DNA of 64,000 nt from Phyto melanocephala (taxonomy: Eukaryota > Arthropoda > Insecta > Diptera > Rhinophoridae): assembly GCA_941918925.1 (NCBI GenBank), contig OW799234.1, positions 59,314,968 to 59,378,967 of the forward strand, read 5' to 3'. The notes beneath the pieces were generated by a model. That model was not told the origin of the DNA and ran no database searches. It saw nothing but the letters and a program-made list of their open reading frames with translations. This document shows, in pieces, positions 46,149-57,697 of this stretch. Positions within the stretch are counted from its first letter, which is position 1, and each line of letters begins with the position of its first letter. Position numbers and translations under genes: made by a program.

Positions 46149-48267
46149 ATATTATAAGTTTAAACAAAAAAAATGTGAGAAAAAATCAATTCTTTTCATT
46201 ATAATTGTATTCTAACCAGTTTCAAACAAACAATTTTGAAAAAAATAAAAGAATATATAGAAAATTATATTTATTTTCGGCAAGTGTTGGAAAAAATGTT
46301 GATAAAATTTTTTTCTGTATACTATGTGGATCAATATTTAAATTTATTTTTTTAGAAGTAAAAATTTATCAAAAATTTTCTACATAAAAAGGTATTTATC
46401 AAGATTCTTTTCTAAGAAGAGAAATTATCAAATGATTTGTAAATTGGAAGTTTATCAAATATTTCCTGTATATAAAGTATTTGATGAAATTTTCGTTTTA
46501 AATTAAAATCAGTTTTTTTTATAAACTAAGAATTTACCAAAAACAAAAATCCTTTAACACCATTAGCAATAACAGATTTACTACAAATTCAATCATTTAA
46601 TAAAAGAAAATCAATTTCTACTACAACAATACCACCATCCCACATTTGTTTACAGCAAATTTTTCCGTCCCCATCCATAAATAAATATAAAGATATAAAA
46701 CATAAAAATACCCTAAAATGCGTTAATTCCATTTCACTAATTAAACTCGCAAATACACAAATGCTGTTCGGTTGAATTGGAGACGGAAATGAAGGAAACA
46801 AAACAAAACGAAAATATGCGGAGGAAATCACAGTCAGTCAGTTAGAGAAACAACAAAAAACAACGGCGAGAATCATTCACACTCAATGATTTGTTTCATT
46901 ATACTCTTCTGCTCTTACAAGAAATTTTCATTAACAATAAAAATACAACGACATTTGCCGCGACACAAAAACAAAAGAAGCCAATGGCCATTGAATCATA
47001 AATACTCGCAAAACAATTGTTAAAGGGGGTAACTTGAGCTTGTGATGAGGGAGAAAAGCAGCTAATTTGTTTCTTTCTTTTTGTATTTTCATACGCACCA
47101 AATTTTAATTGCCAACAATTGTTGGTTATACTAAATTTAAAGATTTTCGAAATCTACTTTTGTTCGTATTATCTTTTGCAATGGAGAGACAAGCTCTTAT
47201 CCAGCCATAGATTTTTGTGAAATAATGCTATGACTCTTAAAAAATATTAACGACAAACACATAATAACAGTTTGGAAAATTTGTGTGTACTTGATTTCCT
47301 TATTGGAATATGAATTTTCACGATTTACAGCTTCACTACACAGCCGGCCCTTGGAGGAATGTTTGCCTGTACGTATATGTATGTCTGTGTTTATGTGCAT
47401 ACGAATTGTATGTAATATTAATAATTACTTATGATTTCGATTTTTATGGCATTTTTAAAAAATATTTTTGTATTAAGATTGTTCCTTTCGAGTATGAAAA
47501 GGGGTGCTTGCTTGTACTACTGTAAAGCAGCATTTATTGTTAATGGTAAACAAAATTACTCTTGTAACGCCTTGAAGCAGTCTTTATCGTTTAAATTATC
47601 ATAAACCATAAACTTAAAGCTAATAAAATTTTTAATAATTTTACTGTGTGCAAGAAAATTTTCATTGCTAAGTAATGAACGGAGTAATCTAAAAGACTTT
47701 TATGAAAAACGGGGAAATTAAATATATTAGAGATACATCATAAACAACATAATTTTAGTGGAACCTTTTAAAAAATTACAAAAACAAAATTTTGCAAAAA
47801 GCTTCTAGAAATCAAAAATGTATTGGGAAATTAAATAAAAAATTTTTTAAATGAAAAACAATAAAATATTAAAAATTAGTAAAATATCAGCTACCTTTTA
47901 GTTGCCAATTACAAAATAATTGCTCGTTAAATTTATTTAAATTTGTGTCTCTAAATAATTTTTTTTAGAAAAATAAAAAGTACTGTGTGGCAGTAGTGGG
48001 CAACTGTTTACTCCTTTTAAATTTTGTATCTACACCAATTTACCAAAATTTAATTAATTATCCAAATAATTAATTTCTTAGTCCATCTATTATCTTATAT
48101 CTCAGCTAAAGTCATGTTCTTAGTTTCCAAATTTTAGATTCATTAACTCAGAACATGAAAATTTTACTATAAAACCAAGTGAGTGAATGCGCTGTATTCG
48201 TTTAAGACGACACTTCATACAGTTTGTATCATCATGTAATGACCATAACTGACAATTATATCAAGCA
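46149..48267. other. AT-rich stretch, no gene recognised
   Basis: No repeat termini or coding signature found. Frames of 60-80 codons near 46205, 46589 and 47197-47525 have no motif. Confidence 0.5.
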
Positions 48268-48376
48268 ACTATTATCAGTACTTATTTTATCGATTACCTA
48301 GACAATTTAAGCACTAAATCAAAACACTATTATCAAAACTTATTTTATCGATTACCTAGACAATTTAAACACTAAA
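48268..48376 (+). repeat. Two-copy tandem duplication, 58-bp period
   Basis: A block starting ACTATTATCA, containing TTATTTTATCGATTACCTAG and ending CACTAAAT occurs at 48268 and again at 48326 with about four differences. Confidence 0.9.
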
Positions 48377-48462
48377 TGGAATTTTTTTCAGAATTTTTGT
48401 CGGTAACTGACCCAATGAACAGAGATCTTTTGTAAATGTTTCCAAAAGTGCATATTCTTGTG

Positions 48463-50154
48463 AAACAAGTAAGAGCACTATATTCGGCTATGCCGAATCT
48501 TTTATATTCACACCAATTTTGTGTACATTTAAAGCACAATATTTATTATTTTGTTACTCATTATGGAATAATCTCTTTATAATAAAATATGCTTCACTTT
48601 CTTTGTAGAGGGTGGTTAAATTTTAAGAACCCATGTTGAAGGTGAGCTACACCTAGTCTTTAAATTTATTTTCTGCATCATTTCTCAATCTCAAATTTAC
48701 TCAATTTGATCCGTGGAAAGATACGCAAATGAGCAACGCTTTAAAGGTTTTTTTTATAAAAATGGGCGTTCAAATCAAAATGCATTTTGTGCACTTTGTA
48801 ATTCTTTTGATCATCATAATCGTTCAAATTCGTCCACAATCAGGAGAATTTTAAAAAATATTTAAATTTCTGCAAAACAGGTCTGTTTAAAATGTAAGAA
48901 AATCTGTGAACGCCTTCTTAGTTCGTTGAATGGGAACCATTGCTGTTTTTTGCGATAGTGTGGCAAAAGAGCAGACAACCACGACTCATCATCATGCCCA
49001 ATAATTGAGCATCAACATTGTCATTGAAAATTTGGATCATCAGATAGAGGAGTGGCGCCAAGGATGGGGGGGGGGGGCCATTTGGCCGATATTTTGTTAA
49101 ATACAAATATTATCATTATAAAAAGAAATGATAATTTCTTAAATAACTTGTGTTTTATTAAAAATCAACATCGGCCCTTAAAATTTAACCACCCTTAATA
49201 ACTTCAATATAATAGTAAAATGTTTTCGTAAATTTAGTTTTTTAGTGAAAGTGGGCGTGTCAATAAAGTTTCTGCTAATAAAAATAACTAAGATATTTCA
49301 GTATAGTCTTTTATTTTCCCAATAACTTTGTCATTAGAGAAATAACATGAATTTAAGATAAACCGTTATATGGGAGGTAGGCGTTGAAGTGTGCGTGTCA
49401 CCTAAACTTTTTAGCACAACAATAACATTGATTAGAAGGATATATATAGCAAATTTCATCATCACACCTCTAATATTGTTTTATGAGCTTTTAAAATTCC
49501 TTAACGGTAGATAACGTGAAAAGTGGGCGTTATAGTAGTAGTTTTTGCTAATGAGTACAACCTAGATGTTTCAATATAGTCCTTTATTATTCCAAAATCT
49601 ATATTAATAGAGAAATTATATGAATTTTGGGTAAAACGTTATATGGGAGGTGGGCGTAAAAGTGGGCGTGGCACATTGATTTTCCGTTACAGAAAAGCTA
49701 CTCACTAAAAAGCACAGTGCGCAAAATGTCAGAATTGTACATCTAATTTTGTCCGTTTTATTAGGTTTTAAATTTAAAATATACTGAAAAATACACTGCG
49801 CGGTATAAATTTTCGTAAATTTTTATCTATAACTCCTTTCCTAATGCAGAGATGTAAGCAATTTTTGGGGAAAGATATTGTTTTATCTCGACAAATATAT
49901 ATTCGAAGTTTCATGACTGTACTTTAATGCGTTTGGACACAATTGCATTTTATTCGATGTTCGAAGGACACGGTTTTTTCGACCTACTCTTGCATTACGA
50001 GCTATAACTCTCTTCCTAATATTCCGATTTAGCCCATTTTCAATACCAAACAAACCTTGTCTATAAGAAAGATTCTGGCAAAATTTGAGCTCCCTTGCTT
50101 TTTCGGTGCGACTTCTATCGTGCTTTCAACAGACGGACAGACGGACAGACGGAC
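48463..50154 (-). mobile_element. Family A element, copy 7 left arm (reverse, 5' end missing)
   Basis: It starts with the reverse-complemented 3' terminus (AACAAGTAAGAGCACTATAT, TTCGGCTATGCCGAA hairpin). It runs through the nested mariner module and the GGGCGTAAAAGTGGGCGTGG blocks up to the GACGGACAGACGGACAGACG tract. There it stops abruptly, about 130 bp short of the 5' hairpin seen in other copies. Confidence 0.85.
48608..49196 (+). pseudogene. Mariner N-terminal passenger module in copy 7
   Basis: Both inverted repeats are present (GAGGGTGGTTAAATTTTAAG at the left and CCCTTAAAATTTAACCACCC then TT at the right). The plus strand carries the diverged mariner N-terminal domain, with YKNGRSNQNAFCAL and SVAKEQTTTTHHHAQ blocks and a stop within the AQQLSIN motif. 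Confidence 0.75.
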
Positions 50155-50333
50155 CTTAAACATGGGCCCTTAAAATTTAACCACCCTCTACAAAGAAAGT
50201 GATACATATTTTATTATAAAGAGATTATTCTATAGCGATTAACAAAATAATAAATATTGTGCTTTAAATGTACACAAAATTGGTGGTGGGTATAAAAGAT
50301 TCGGCACAGCCGAATATAGTGCTCTTACTTGTT
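50155..50333 (+). mobile_element. Family A 3' end in opposite orientation (right arm of copy 7 chimera)
   Basis: Directly after the (GGACAGAC)n tract the sequence continues CTTAAACATGGGCCCTTAAA and runs as an intact family A 3' end, with GGTGGTGGGTATAAAAGATT, a GGCACAGCC hairpin and CTCTTACTTGTT. The whole 48463-50333 unit therefore has a 3' terminus at each end and no 5' terminus. Confidence 0.85.
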
Positions 50334-50692
50334 AACATCTCAAACAGTTGAAATCAAATTTTTATTAAAAAAATCATAGCTTGATTAATTTCTAACCATA
50401 CTGTTGTCTCACCTACTATTTAATGATTATTTGTAATTTTTAATGCTTTTGAATATAATGTTATTTTTGTTAAATTATTTTTTTTTAATCATAAATGATA
50501 ACCATTTTAAAATTTGTACGAAAAGTAAACATAAAATGATACAATTCAAACAAATGCTTGATTATCGTGACAAAATCAATGACGAAATTAAACAAAAATA
50601 ACTATTACTTGTTTTCGACAGCGAAATATTGTTATAGAAACTATAATATGACCATCGTGATCATGTCGTAAGCATGGTTTTTCTTTGCATGT
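50334..50692 (+). mobile_element. Family H MITE, 5'-truncated second copy
   Basis: It aligns with 27050-27448, with a deletion of about 45 bp near the start, including TTATTAAAAAAATCATAGCT, AACTATTACTTGTTTTCGAC and the right end CATGGTTTTTCTTTGCATG. Its left half is missing and is not found on the other side of the family A chimera. Confidence 0.75.
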
Positions 50693-50899
50693 GCTTTTGC
50701 CACTGCGGAAATAATAAGCCGTACGAAGACATACAATGTTAATCTTTCAATTAAAGCATTTCCATGGATGCAATTCGGTAAGTAAGTAAATGAAGTCTGC
50801 ACTGCTAACAAAATTCGAAAAAAATCTTGGAGCGAATTTCATTACTGCATGAGAGAATTTCATGAGTGCTCTTATTTCAGGGAAGGGATTTAATCAATA

Positions 50900-51105
50900 A
50901 CAGAAGTAGTTCGTATAATTTAACACCATTTGACTTGGGTTTATGTGGTTAACAAAAATCAAATATTTAGGCCAACAATCCAACAATCACTGATGCATTA
51001 AATAAGGAATTTCAAAGATGCAAAAATACAGTCTTCCCATTAAAGCTTTGTGACTTGAAAAGCTTCTTAGCATTTTATACCAAGATATTATAACAAAGCC
51101 AAAGG
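50900..51105 (+). pseudogene. Mariner transposase C-terminal relic
   Basis: The plus strand reads NLTPFDLGLCG, then NNPTITDALNKEFQRCKNTV, then LKLCDLKS. This follows the mariner C-terminal pattern DLTPLDYFLWG-..V-.ANP-.TI-.ALK-.EI, with the third catalytic aspartate position replaced by Asn. It has stops and no terminal repeats. The 200 bp upstream may be earlier transposase sequence but is unreadable. Confidence 0.55.
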
Positions 51106-54100
51106 GTTGGTATTGAAATAATGGTAGTATAGATTACAATGTTGTTACCACAGTTTGCGATAAACTAATAATTTTAATTGTTTCTATAATTTTAATACGT
51201 AAAGACCTTTTACCATTTCGATCGAAATGATTTTAATTTCGTCCCAGCAATTTCAAACATTTTTGTTTATTTTTATTTTTTCTAAATTTTACCTTAAACA
51301 ATTAGATATCTTAAGATATCACTTAATATTTTTTTAAACGCAAATCTAAATGAAACAGAAAAGATCAACAAAATAAAAATTCAATCAAACAAATTAGTAT
51401 CAAAAATATGTCGCAGAATTCAATCGCGAGATAGAATCTATTTTATTTTAAAGGCCTTTTATATTATTATATAAAAATATGAATTGCTTAACAAGAATCG
51501 CTTGAAAATAAACCCCGTGAAATATTATCTCTAAAGATATGAATGTATTTTAAAGCATTTAGGTCAGCAAATTTTATGTGAATTATTTTCTAAATATAGC
51601 TAACGGAAAATTTTTTATGGTAGACAAACCAGATTTCCCCTAATTAAAAGGATAACCAAGGAAATCATTAAAAAAAATAAATCTTAGAAAATATACTTCA
51701 TATTTTACTTTTTACTTTAAATGGTAAACTCATTGAAAACTTGCTATAAATACAAAGAAAATCTTTAACAATCTAAAGTAAATGATTTTAATTGTTAATT
51801 TTAAACTGCCTATTAAACCTTTACTTAGTGAATTACTTTATTATATTCATAGAAATATGTAGTTTTATTTATTATTACAAATCATGCCCTAAAACATATG
51901 CTTTTTTTGCTTTTTTAATGTTAAGATCATTTAAAGCACTTAAACTTATTAAGCGTGTCATGGTCGTACGACAACAGACTAAATAACCAGCGATAAAAAT
52001 GATACATTTCTGCAATTGATTTTAAAAGTAATTTGTGTTCAAATGTGCCATTAGAAAAGCTTAAATTCATATTTTCACTTCTGAACTAAACACAGGGTAT
52101 AATTTAAAGGTTATCTAAGGAGATTAATCAAATTTCAGTATTTAATCACAAAAACAAAAAACAGTAGCAAGACTAGGACTTTCTACAACAATACTTGCAG
52201 TAAAGGAAGTGTCGTATTAACAAAACAACAGGAAAGGAAATTTGGGCTAGAGAGAAAAAAGGCCACGGTAAATAATAGAGAAACGGATATCCTGTTGCGA
52301 TAATTTCAACTAAATGAATTGGCACATTTTTCACTTTCAATGTTCTTAACAGGTTTTTTTGAGAATTTTTTTTTTACTTTTTTGCTTACTCTTACCACTA
52401 TTGTAGGGAGAATATATTTAAACATTGTATAAGCAATTGAAACATTAAATGATCAACCGAAAGATACATTATTGTAAAGAAGCAACAAATACAAGACATA
52501 CATAAATTGACTTGAAGGCGATAAAAATCTTAAAATCCCACTTAAGTGTAAAGTAATTTATATCGCGAAAACACAATTCTCATTCAAACCTTCACTAGTA
52601 TGTATGAGTGCTGAACAACCAACCATCCAGTCATTTGGTCTGAGAGCCAGTCAGCCATCTAGTCATTCATTATGATAAAGAAAAAAAATAATAATAAAGC
52701 AATCCCTTAGCGAATTGTGACAAAGCCACAATTTGGCTTTATTTCTTTCATTCATTTTTTTTTTTTGCCTTTTCTCATTTTGTGGCATTCGGAAAAACGT
52801 TACGTACGTGTGCGGTAAACGACGCTTAGTGCACAAGTTTATGGGTGGGTGTGAGACAGTTTTGGTGGCGTTACTGTCTTGACACAGACGTTGAATGTCA
52901 GTCATCGGTTTGATGTTTCGATGAAATGATAAATGATGAAAAATTTCAAAAGATTTAAAAATTACCACAAGCAACACCAACTATATATGCGTTGTTTGGG
53001 AAACTCCAAAGAAAGGGAACATTTAAAAAGAAGAATCAGCGTTTTTTTTTTTTAACACAAAGCAGCGATAAAAAATTTGTATCTTGTTTTTAAGCTTAAT
53101 GTTTAGGTAAATGTTTTTAACATGTTGCCAAACAGATGGGAACTCATTAAATTAGCTTAAGATGAGAGTCACAACATGACTTTGGAAATTTGTTTGGTTT
53201 AACAAATGAAAATTGTTAATTTCATTTGAGTTGAGAAATCTTTAAAAGAAAAAAGAAAAATTACATACAACACAAAAACACATTTGTTACTTTGACTTTA
53301 AAAGGCTTGGGGAAAAAATCTTTTCAAAAACAAAAATATTTTCTTTCTAAATCTAATTAAATTACGCAGGAAAACTAAGTTGACATTCTCCAGATATTAC
53401 AATACAGAACAATATTCTTAAAGTATAATTGCTTCAATTTTTAAGTATTTAATCAGAAACCAGTACTTCGGAGTTAACCCATCTATCATTATGGAAAATA
53501 TTGCTAATGTCAGTCAAAATCCTAAAAACTTAAGTCTATCGAAACTAAAATTTGTATTTTACATATAAGTATGTACATCATATCTTTGAAACTAATGACT
53601 AAAAGTACTGGCAAACCGTTTTACAAAAAAATGTTTTGGTTGTCCACTGAATGTCCACAAAATATTTCAAATTATATTATTGGCTGTATTAAATCTGTAT
53701 ATTTATGCTTACACTTTCGTAAATCCCCTGAATACACATTCGAAAGTTTGTAATTTTTTTCTATGTCACTGTATATTTTATCCTTTTCCCATACTATACA
53801 TTTTACCAAAAAAATCCAAAGCTGTCCTAGCCTACCATTGCACTGGTAGCGTGTAATATCAGTAACAAAATGTCACAAAACTTGTCTTCAAATTTATATA
53901 AAAAAAAACAAACAATATTCAACAACACACACATAAAAAATAGTATTGTCTACACTATTTTAGATACGACTGACTGCAAACTTTAAAATGTTTAAATCAA
54001 AACTATCTGTCTGTACATCTAACTGTCGTCTAACTGTCTTTGGTTATAGTAAATATAATTTTATAAGGTATAATTGCCACAAATTTTGTTTCCTTGTACA

Positions 54101-54469
54101 GAAATATTATTTATTTATGTACATTTCTCTCTTACTCTTATCAGGTAAAAAATAATAAAGGTATTCACGACACCAACATAACTTTTTTAAAGTGTAGATA
54201 TAAGCACTAAAATTTGTTAATTAAAAAAATTCAGAGTTTTGCCTTTGGACACAGGAACTTATTTTGGATTTTTTATATATTTCAGATGGCGAAAAACACA
54301 ATCAATAATTAAAACAATTGAAATTTATTTTTGGTGATGTGACAGCCCTCATTCTAGAATTTGTGAATTGAGATCGTATGAACTTATAGTGACAAGCAAA
54401 AAATAAATAGAAGTTAGTAAAATTTAATAAGGTTATTTTGTTTTTTTTTTTTTACTTTATGTCTCCCCC
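51106..54469. other. AT-rich stretch, no gene recognised
   Basis: It contains A/T runs and CAGTCAGCCATCTAGTCATT-type simple sequence near 52624-52668. A 105-codon minus-strand frame at 52663-52980 lacks any recognisable motif and lies in A/T-run-rich sequence. I do not call it a gene. Confidence 0.45.
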
Positions 54470-54629
54470 GGGGGCACGTTACCTTAGTAAAGCGTACACA
54501 ACTTGATGCTATGCTAGTCCTTGGTAAAGAGGTATTAAGTACTAAAATTTATATCTGGGTAAAAAAGAATCCCTGAGCACATGAGTTGAGTGAATGTCGT
54601 ACAGGGGTTAGTTACATCGCAGACTCATA
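54470..54629 (+). repeat. Family D repeat, left part (interrupted by MULE)
   Basis: It shares GGGGCACGTTACCTTAGTAA and TACATCGCAGACTCATAGC-like blocks with 63060-63190. It continues, after the MULE, at 56052. One copy of the 8-bp target site lies at its right edge. Confidence 0.6.
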
Positions 54630-54637
54630 GCAGAGGG

Positions 54638-56043
54638 GGCTCCACGAAAAGCCCCCCAATGAAATAACGCCCAGGAAACAATCCCCAATGAAGTAAACCC
54701 CAAAAAATTGGAAATAACACCCAAAAACAGTGAATGAAATAACATCCAAAAATAAATGAAGTAAACCCCAAAGCGAAAACGAAACAACCCCCAAAATTTG
54801 GGAGTTATTTCATATGAAATAAATCCCAATGATGAAAATGAAATAATCCCCAATGAAATAAACCCCATCAGCAACAAAAATTAAATTAGGCCCAAAATTC
54901 ATAAAAGAGTCAGATTCATTAAGGATTTCATGAAGTCAATATGGACCAACAGCAAAATCGCAAATTTATTGATATAAATTGTATGGAGGCCCGCAGGCGT
55001 CTTCTTCATAATAAGGATATATGCAACTTCGAAAGTGTGCCAGCATTTATAATCAATTTTTTTTTTGTAAGAGAATATAAAGAGTTCGTTTAATAGTGAC
55101 TACTTTTGGTTTTGTAAATGGACTAAGTCCAGTGCAGTAAATTTCCCTTATACGATGGAAGCAATTTCAGATCAGCCACCAACGAGCTATCCTAAAACTT
55201 TACGAATGGCTTGAAAATCCAACTCATGGGAGACGTTATTATAGTTACAATATTGTAAAAGGCAATAATTTTCTGTAATGGAGATGTAAGGAAGTATGAA
55301 CAAAGAATTGTTTAATATTTCCAATATATTTGTTTTTGAAACCCAACTACCAAAAAATTATTCTCATGTACATACATAAATAATAAACTTAATACATTGT
55401 ACATAAGAAATGGTAAAAAAACAAAATGGTTGCTCATGAAATCAAGATGGAGAAAATATACGTTGTATGTACAAATGCTGCCAGTTGGTTACACTTTATT
55501 ATTATGAACCTCCTCACTGCTTGGCAAAATTGGAACCAACAACCGATTTCTTTTGATTTAGGAAAAACAATCATTATTGCCGTTCGTAGACTAATATCGT
55601 AGTCTGTCACGAAGGTCGCACCATCCAAATCCAGAACGTTATCATTTATGTATTTGAAAAGATATTATAATATATTCTCAGGCTAAAAGTTTTCTTGTAA
55701 AAGGCCTATTTTTATATAATTTATATACAAACATCCCCAAAACCAAAAGCTTTAAAAATAAAATAACCTCCGAATACAAAATGAAATATCACCCAAATTA
55801 TACACGCTATGAAACAAGCCCCGAATTTTAAAATTTTGTTGGGTGTTATTTCATTGGAGATTATTTCATTATTTGAAAACCCCAAATGAGAAATGAAATA
55901 ATTTCCAAAAAAAATGAAAGACGGCCCAAAAAAATTGGGAGTCATTTCGTATGAAATAACACCCAAAAATGTATGAAAAAAATTTGGAGAATATTTCATT
56001 TCTCGTTAGGGCGTTATTTCATTGGGGGGCTTTTCGTGGAGCC
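54638..56043 (-). mobile_element. MULE (Mutator-like) element, 1406 bp
   Basis: The terminal inverted repeat begins GGCTCCACGAAAAGCCCCCC and is perfect for at least 34 bp at both ends. Flanking 8-bp duplications GCAGAGGG lie at 54630-54637 and 56044-56051. About 260-300 bp inside each end is built from many degenerate AATGAAATAACACCCAAA-like units in both orientations. The interior keeps a minus-strand MULE transposase fragment. Long repeats, an 8-9 bp duplication and this domain together identify a Mutator-like transposon, now internally deleted. Confidence 0.85.
55434..55628 (-). pseudogene. MULE transposase fragment
   Basis: The minus-strand translation contains GATFVTDYDISLRTAI, then MIVFPKSKEIGCWFQFCQA, then VRRF. 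This follows the MULE transposase core pattern: a catalytic Asp in TD(F/Y)E..., an A/I helix, FP....-GC-(W/F)FH-..QA-..R. The usual His of the FHxxQ motif reads Gln here. About 65 residues remain, which covers one catalytic residue, and the other acidic residues are absent. An opposite-strand frame near 55190-55290 ending WRCKEV is faintly FLYWCH-like but I do not rely on it. Confidence 0.7.
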
Positions 56044-56051
56044 GCAGAGGG

Positions 56052-56230
56052 CATGCATAGTGGCATCTGATAAGGCGTAAGCCAATCCTGCACCTGAAAA
56101 GTAAAGTGTTTAGAGAGACTCAGACGCCGGTAGAGTACATGAATCTAGTAAAGGTGATCGAGCGGCGGTTCGGCACACATTAAAATGAATACTATGGTGG
56201 ACCTCAGTCTAACGAAACTGCTGGCGATTA
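56052..56230 (+). repeat. Family D repeat, right part
   Basis: It continues the repeat cut by the MULE: CATAGTGGCATCTGATAAGG, GAGACTCAGACGCCGGTAGA, GGTGATCGAGCGGCGGTTCG and GGCACACATT align with 63210-63345. Sequence after about 56230 (including a 62-codon frame starting MNTMVDLSLTKL) has no match in the window and may be more of the same repeat. Confidence 0.6.
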
Positions 56231-57484
56231 CGAATAACTGGCGACAATCGCCAGTCAGAAATGTGAAAGAATTTTCTATTGCAGAGCAAATGCCTGTAGG
56301 GGACTCAGTAAATACTTATTTCCTCTTTACCACGAATTACTGTCAAGCGAAGGTGCTCGAAAAGGGACCCTAAAAAATAGTGATTTGCTGTTATAAAACT
56401 TAAAGTTTTATAACGATTAGTGCAAACCAAATTTAAATTTTACTTAAAGCAAAATAAGATGTTTTTCCAAAGTTTCATATATTTTAATTATATAAATAAA
56501 CCTAAAAAAACTAAAAATATGGCTTCTTAAAAGACTACACTATTGTTAACTTTCATTTTATATATTTGTATTTATGATTTATTTTAGTGACTTGATATAT
56601 TTCTTTTTAAATAATTACACAAACTTAGGCATTAAGAAAAAGGTAGTGGAAAGCGTAAGTATATAAATATTTTCAGCAAACATGTTATGTTTTAAAACCA
56701 CTTTGCATTTCCACACTTTGAAATAATAAAATTAGGGACGTAAATACCCTTATTACACGTTTTTTTGTTTTTTTTTTTTTTGTTATTGCTTATGCAAAAC
56801 GAAAATCCACTTATTTTCTTGTAACAAATGTACCTTTCCGTATTATGTGAATTTACTTAATTGTTTCGGTTAGCCGCACATTCTATTCTATGAAATTTTG
56901 TGCAAAATTTCATCCTACCACAATACAAGAAAACTAAAATATGTTTCGGTTTATTTGTGATTTAGAAGCCAGAATACCAGCTATGGAGTTGTCATAAAAT
57001 ATGAATGTCTCTAGCCAAGAGCTGAAAGCCACAGGTACATATACAAATCAAATTTACTTTTTGCAAAATGAATCAAAATAATTGAAAAAATATGAGTAAG
57101 AGAACTGTATGAATTTAAAATAAATTTACTGTGAAAATTTAAAATGTTAATACTCGGATAGATAATAAAAGTGTGTTTGCAAAAGCTTTAAAATAAATCA
57201 TTATTGAAAAGAAGAACGTTAAAAACAGATTTAGTTTTTTGTAAAAAGGGTATTTCGCTATATTTTTTATAATATTTATCATATTTTTGTAATAATTTTA
57301 TTTCTCTTTTTTTTTTATTTATTTTATTTAAAGATTAACAATATACTTAAATGTATGAAACTAAATTTAGGTATATATAGTTATAGCAACGGGGCCTTAA
57401 GCTAAAAGTATTTTCTTATTATTATTGATTAAAATTATTATAGGAGAAGCTTTGCATACTAAGTAATTATTTTTTATTAAACTA
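56231..57484. other. AT-rich stretch, no gene recognised
   Basis: Nothing recognised beyond poly-T runs near 56761-56780 and 57305-57320. Confidence 0.5.
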
Positions 57485-57697
57485 TTTTTATATTTTTGGT
57501 AACCTTTATGGGCATGGAACTGGAATTTGAAACACGCATTTACTTTGTATGGGAGTGGCATCGTCTACATTTCTAACCATTTAATTATATCGTCAAAGGA
57601 ACTTAATATATTTTGTAATAATCGTTTAAGCAGAAGAAGTAAAAAATTTATATTTTCTTTGTATGGGCATGGCCTTGCATACTTTTCTAATTACTAA
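57485..57697 (+). repeat. Degenerate family C repeat, split by mariner
   Basis: TATGGGCATGGAACTGG, TATGGGAGTGGCATCG and TATGGGCATGGCCTTGCATA (57507, 57548, 57662) match diverged family C units. The consensus TAATCACGAAATTATATAGT is split: TAATTACTAA lies left of the mariner and TTATATTATTCAGGGTGACA right of it (58622 onward). Confidence 0.65.

Noticed and set aside
52663..52980. 105-codon minus-strand frame as a possible exon
   Set aside because: It lies in A/T-run-rich sequence, its translation shows no motif, and no splice context was found. Not excluded, but unsupported.
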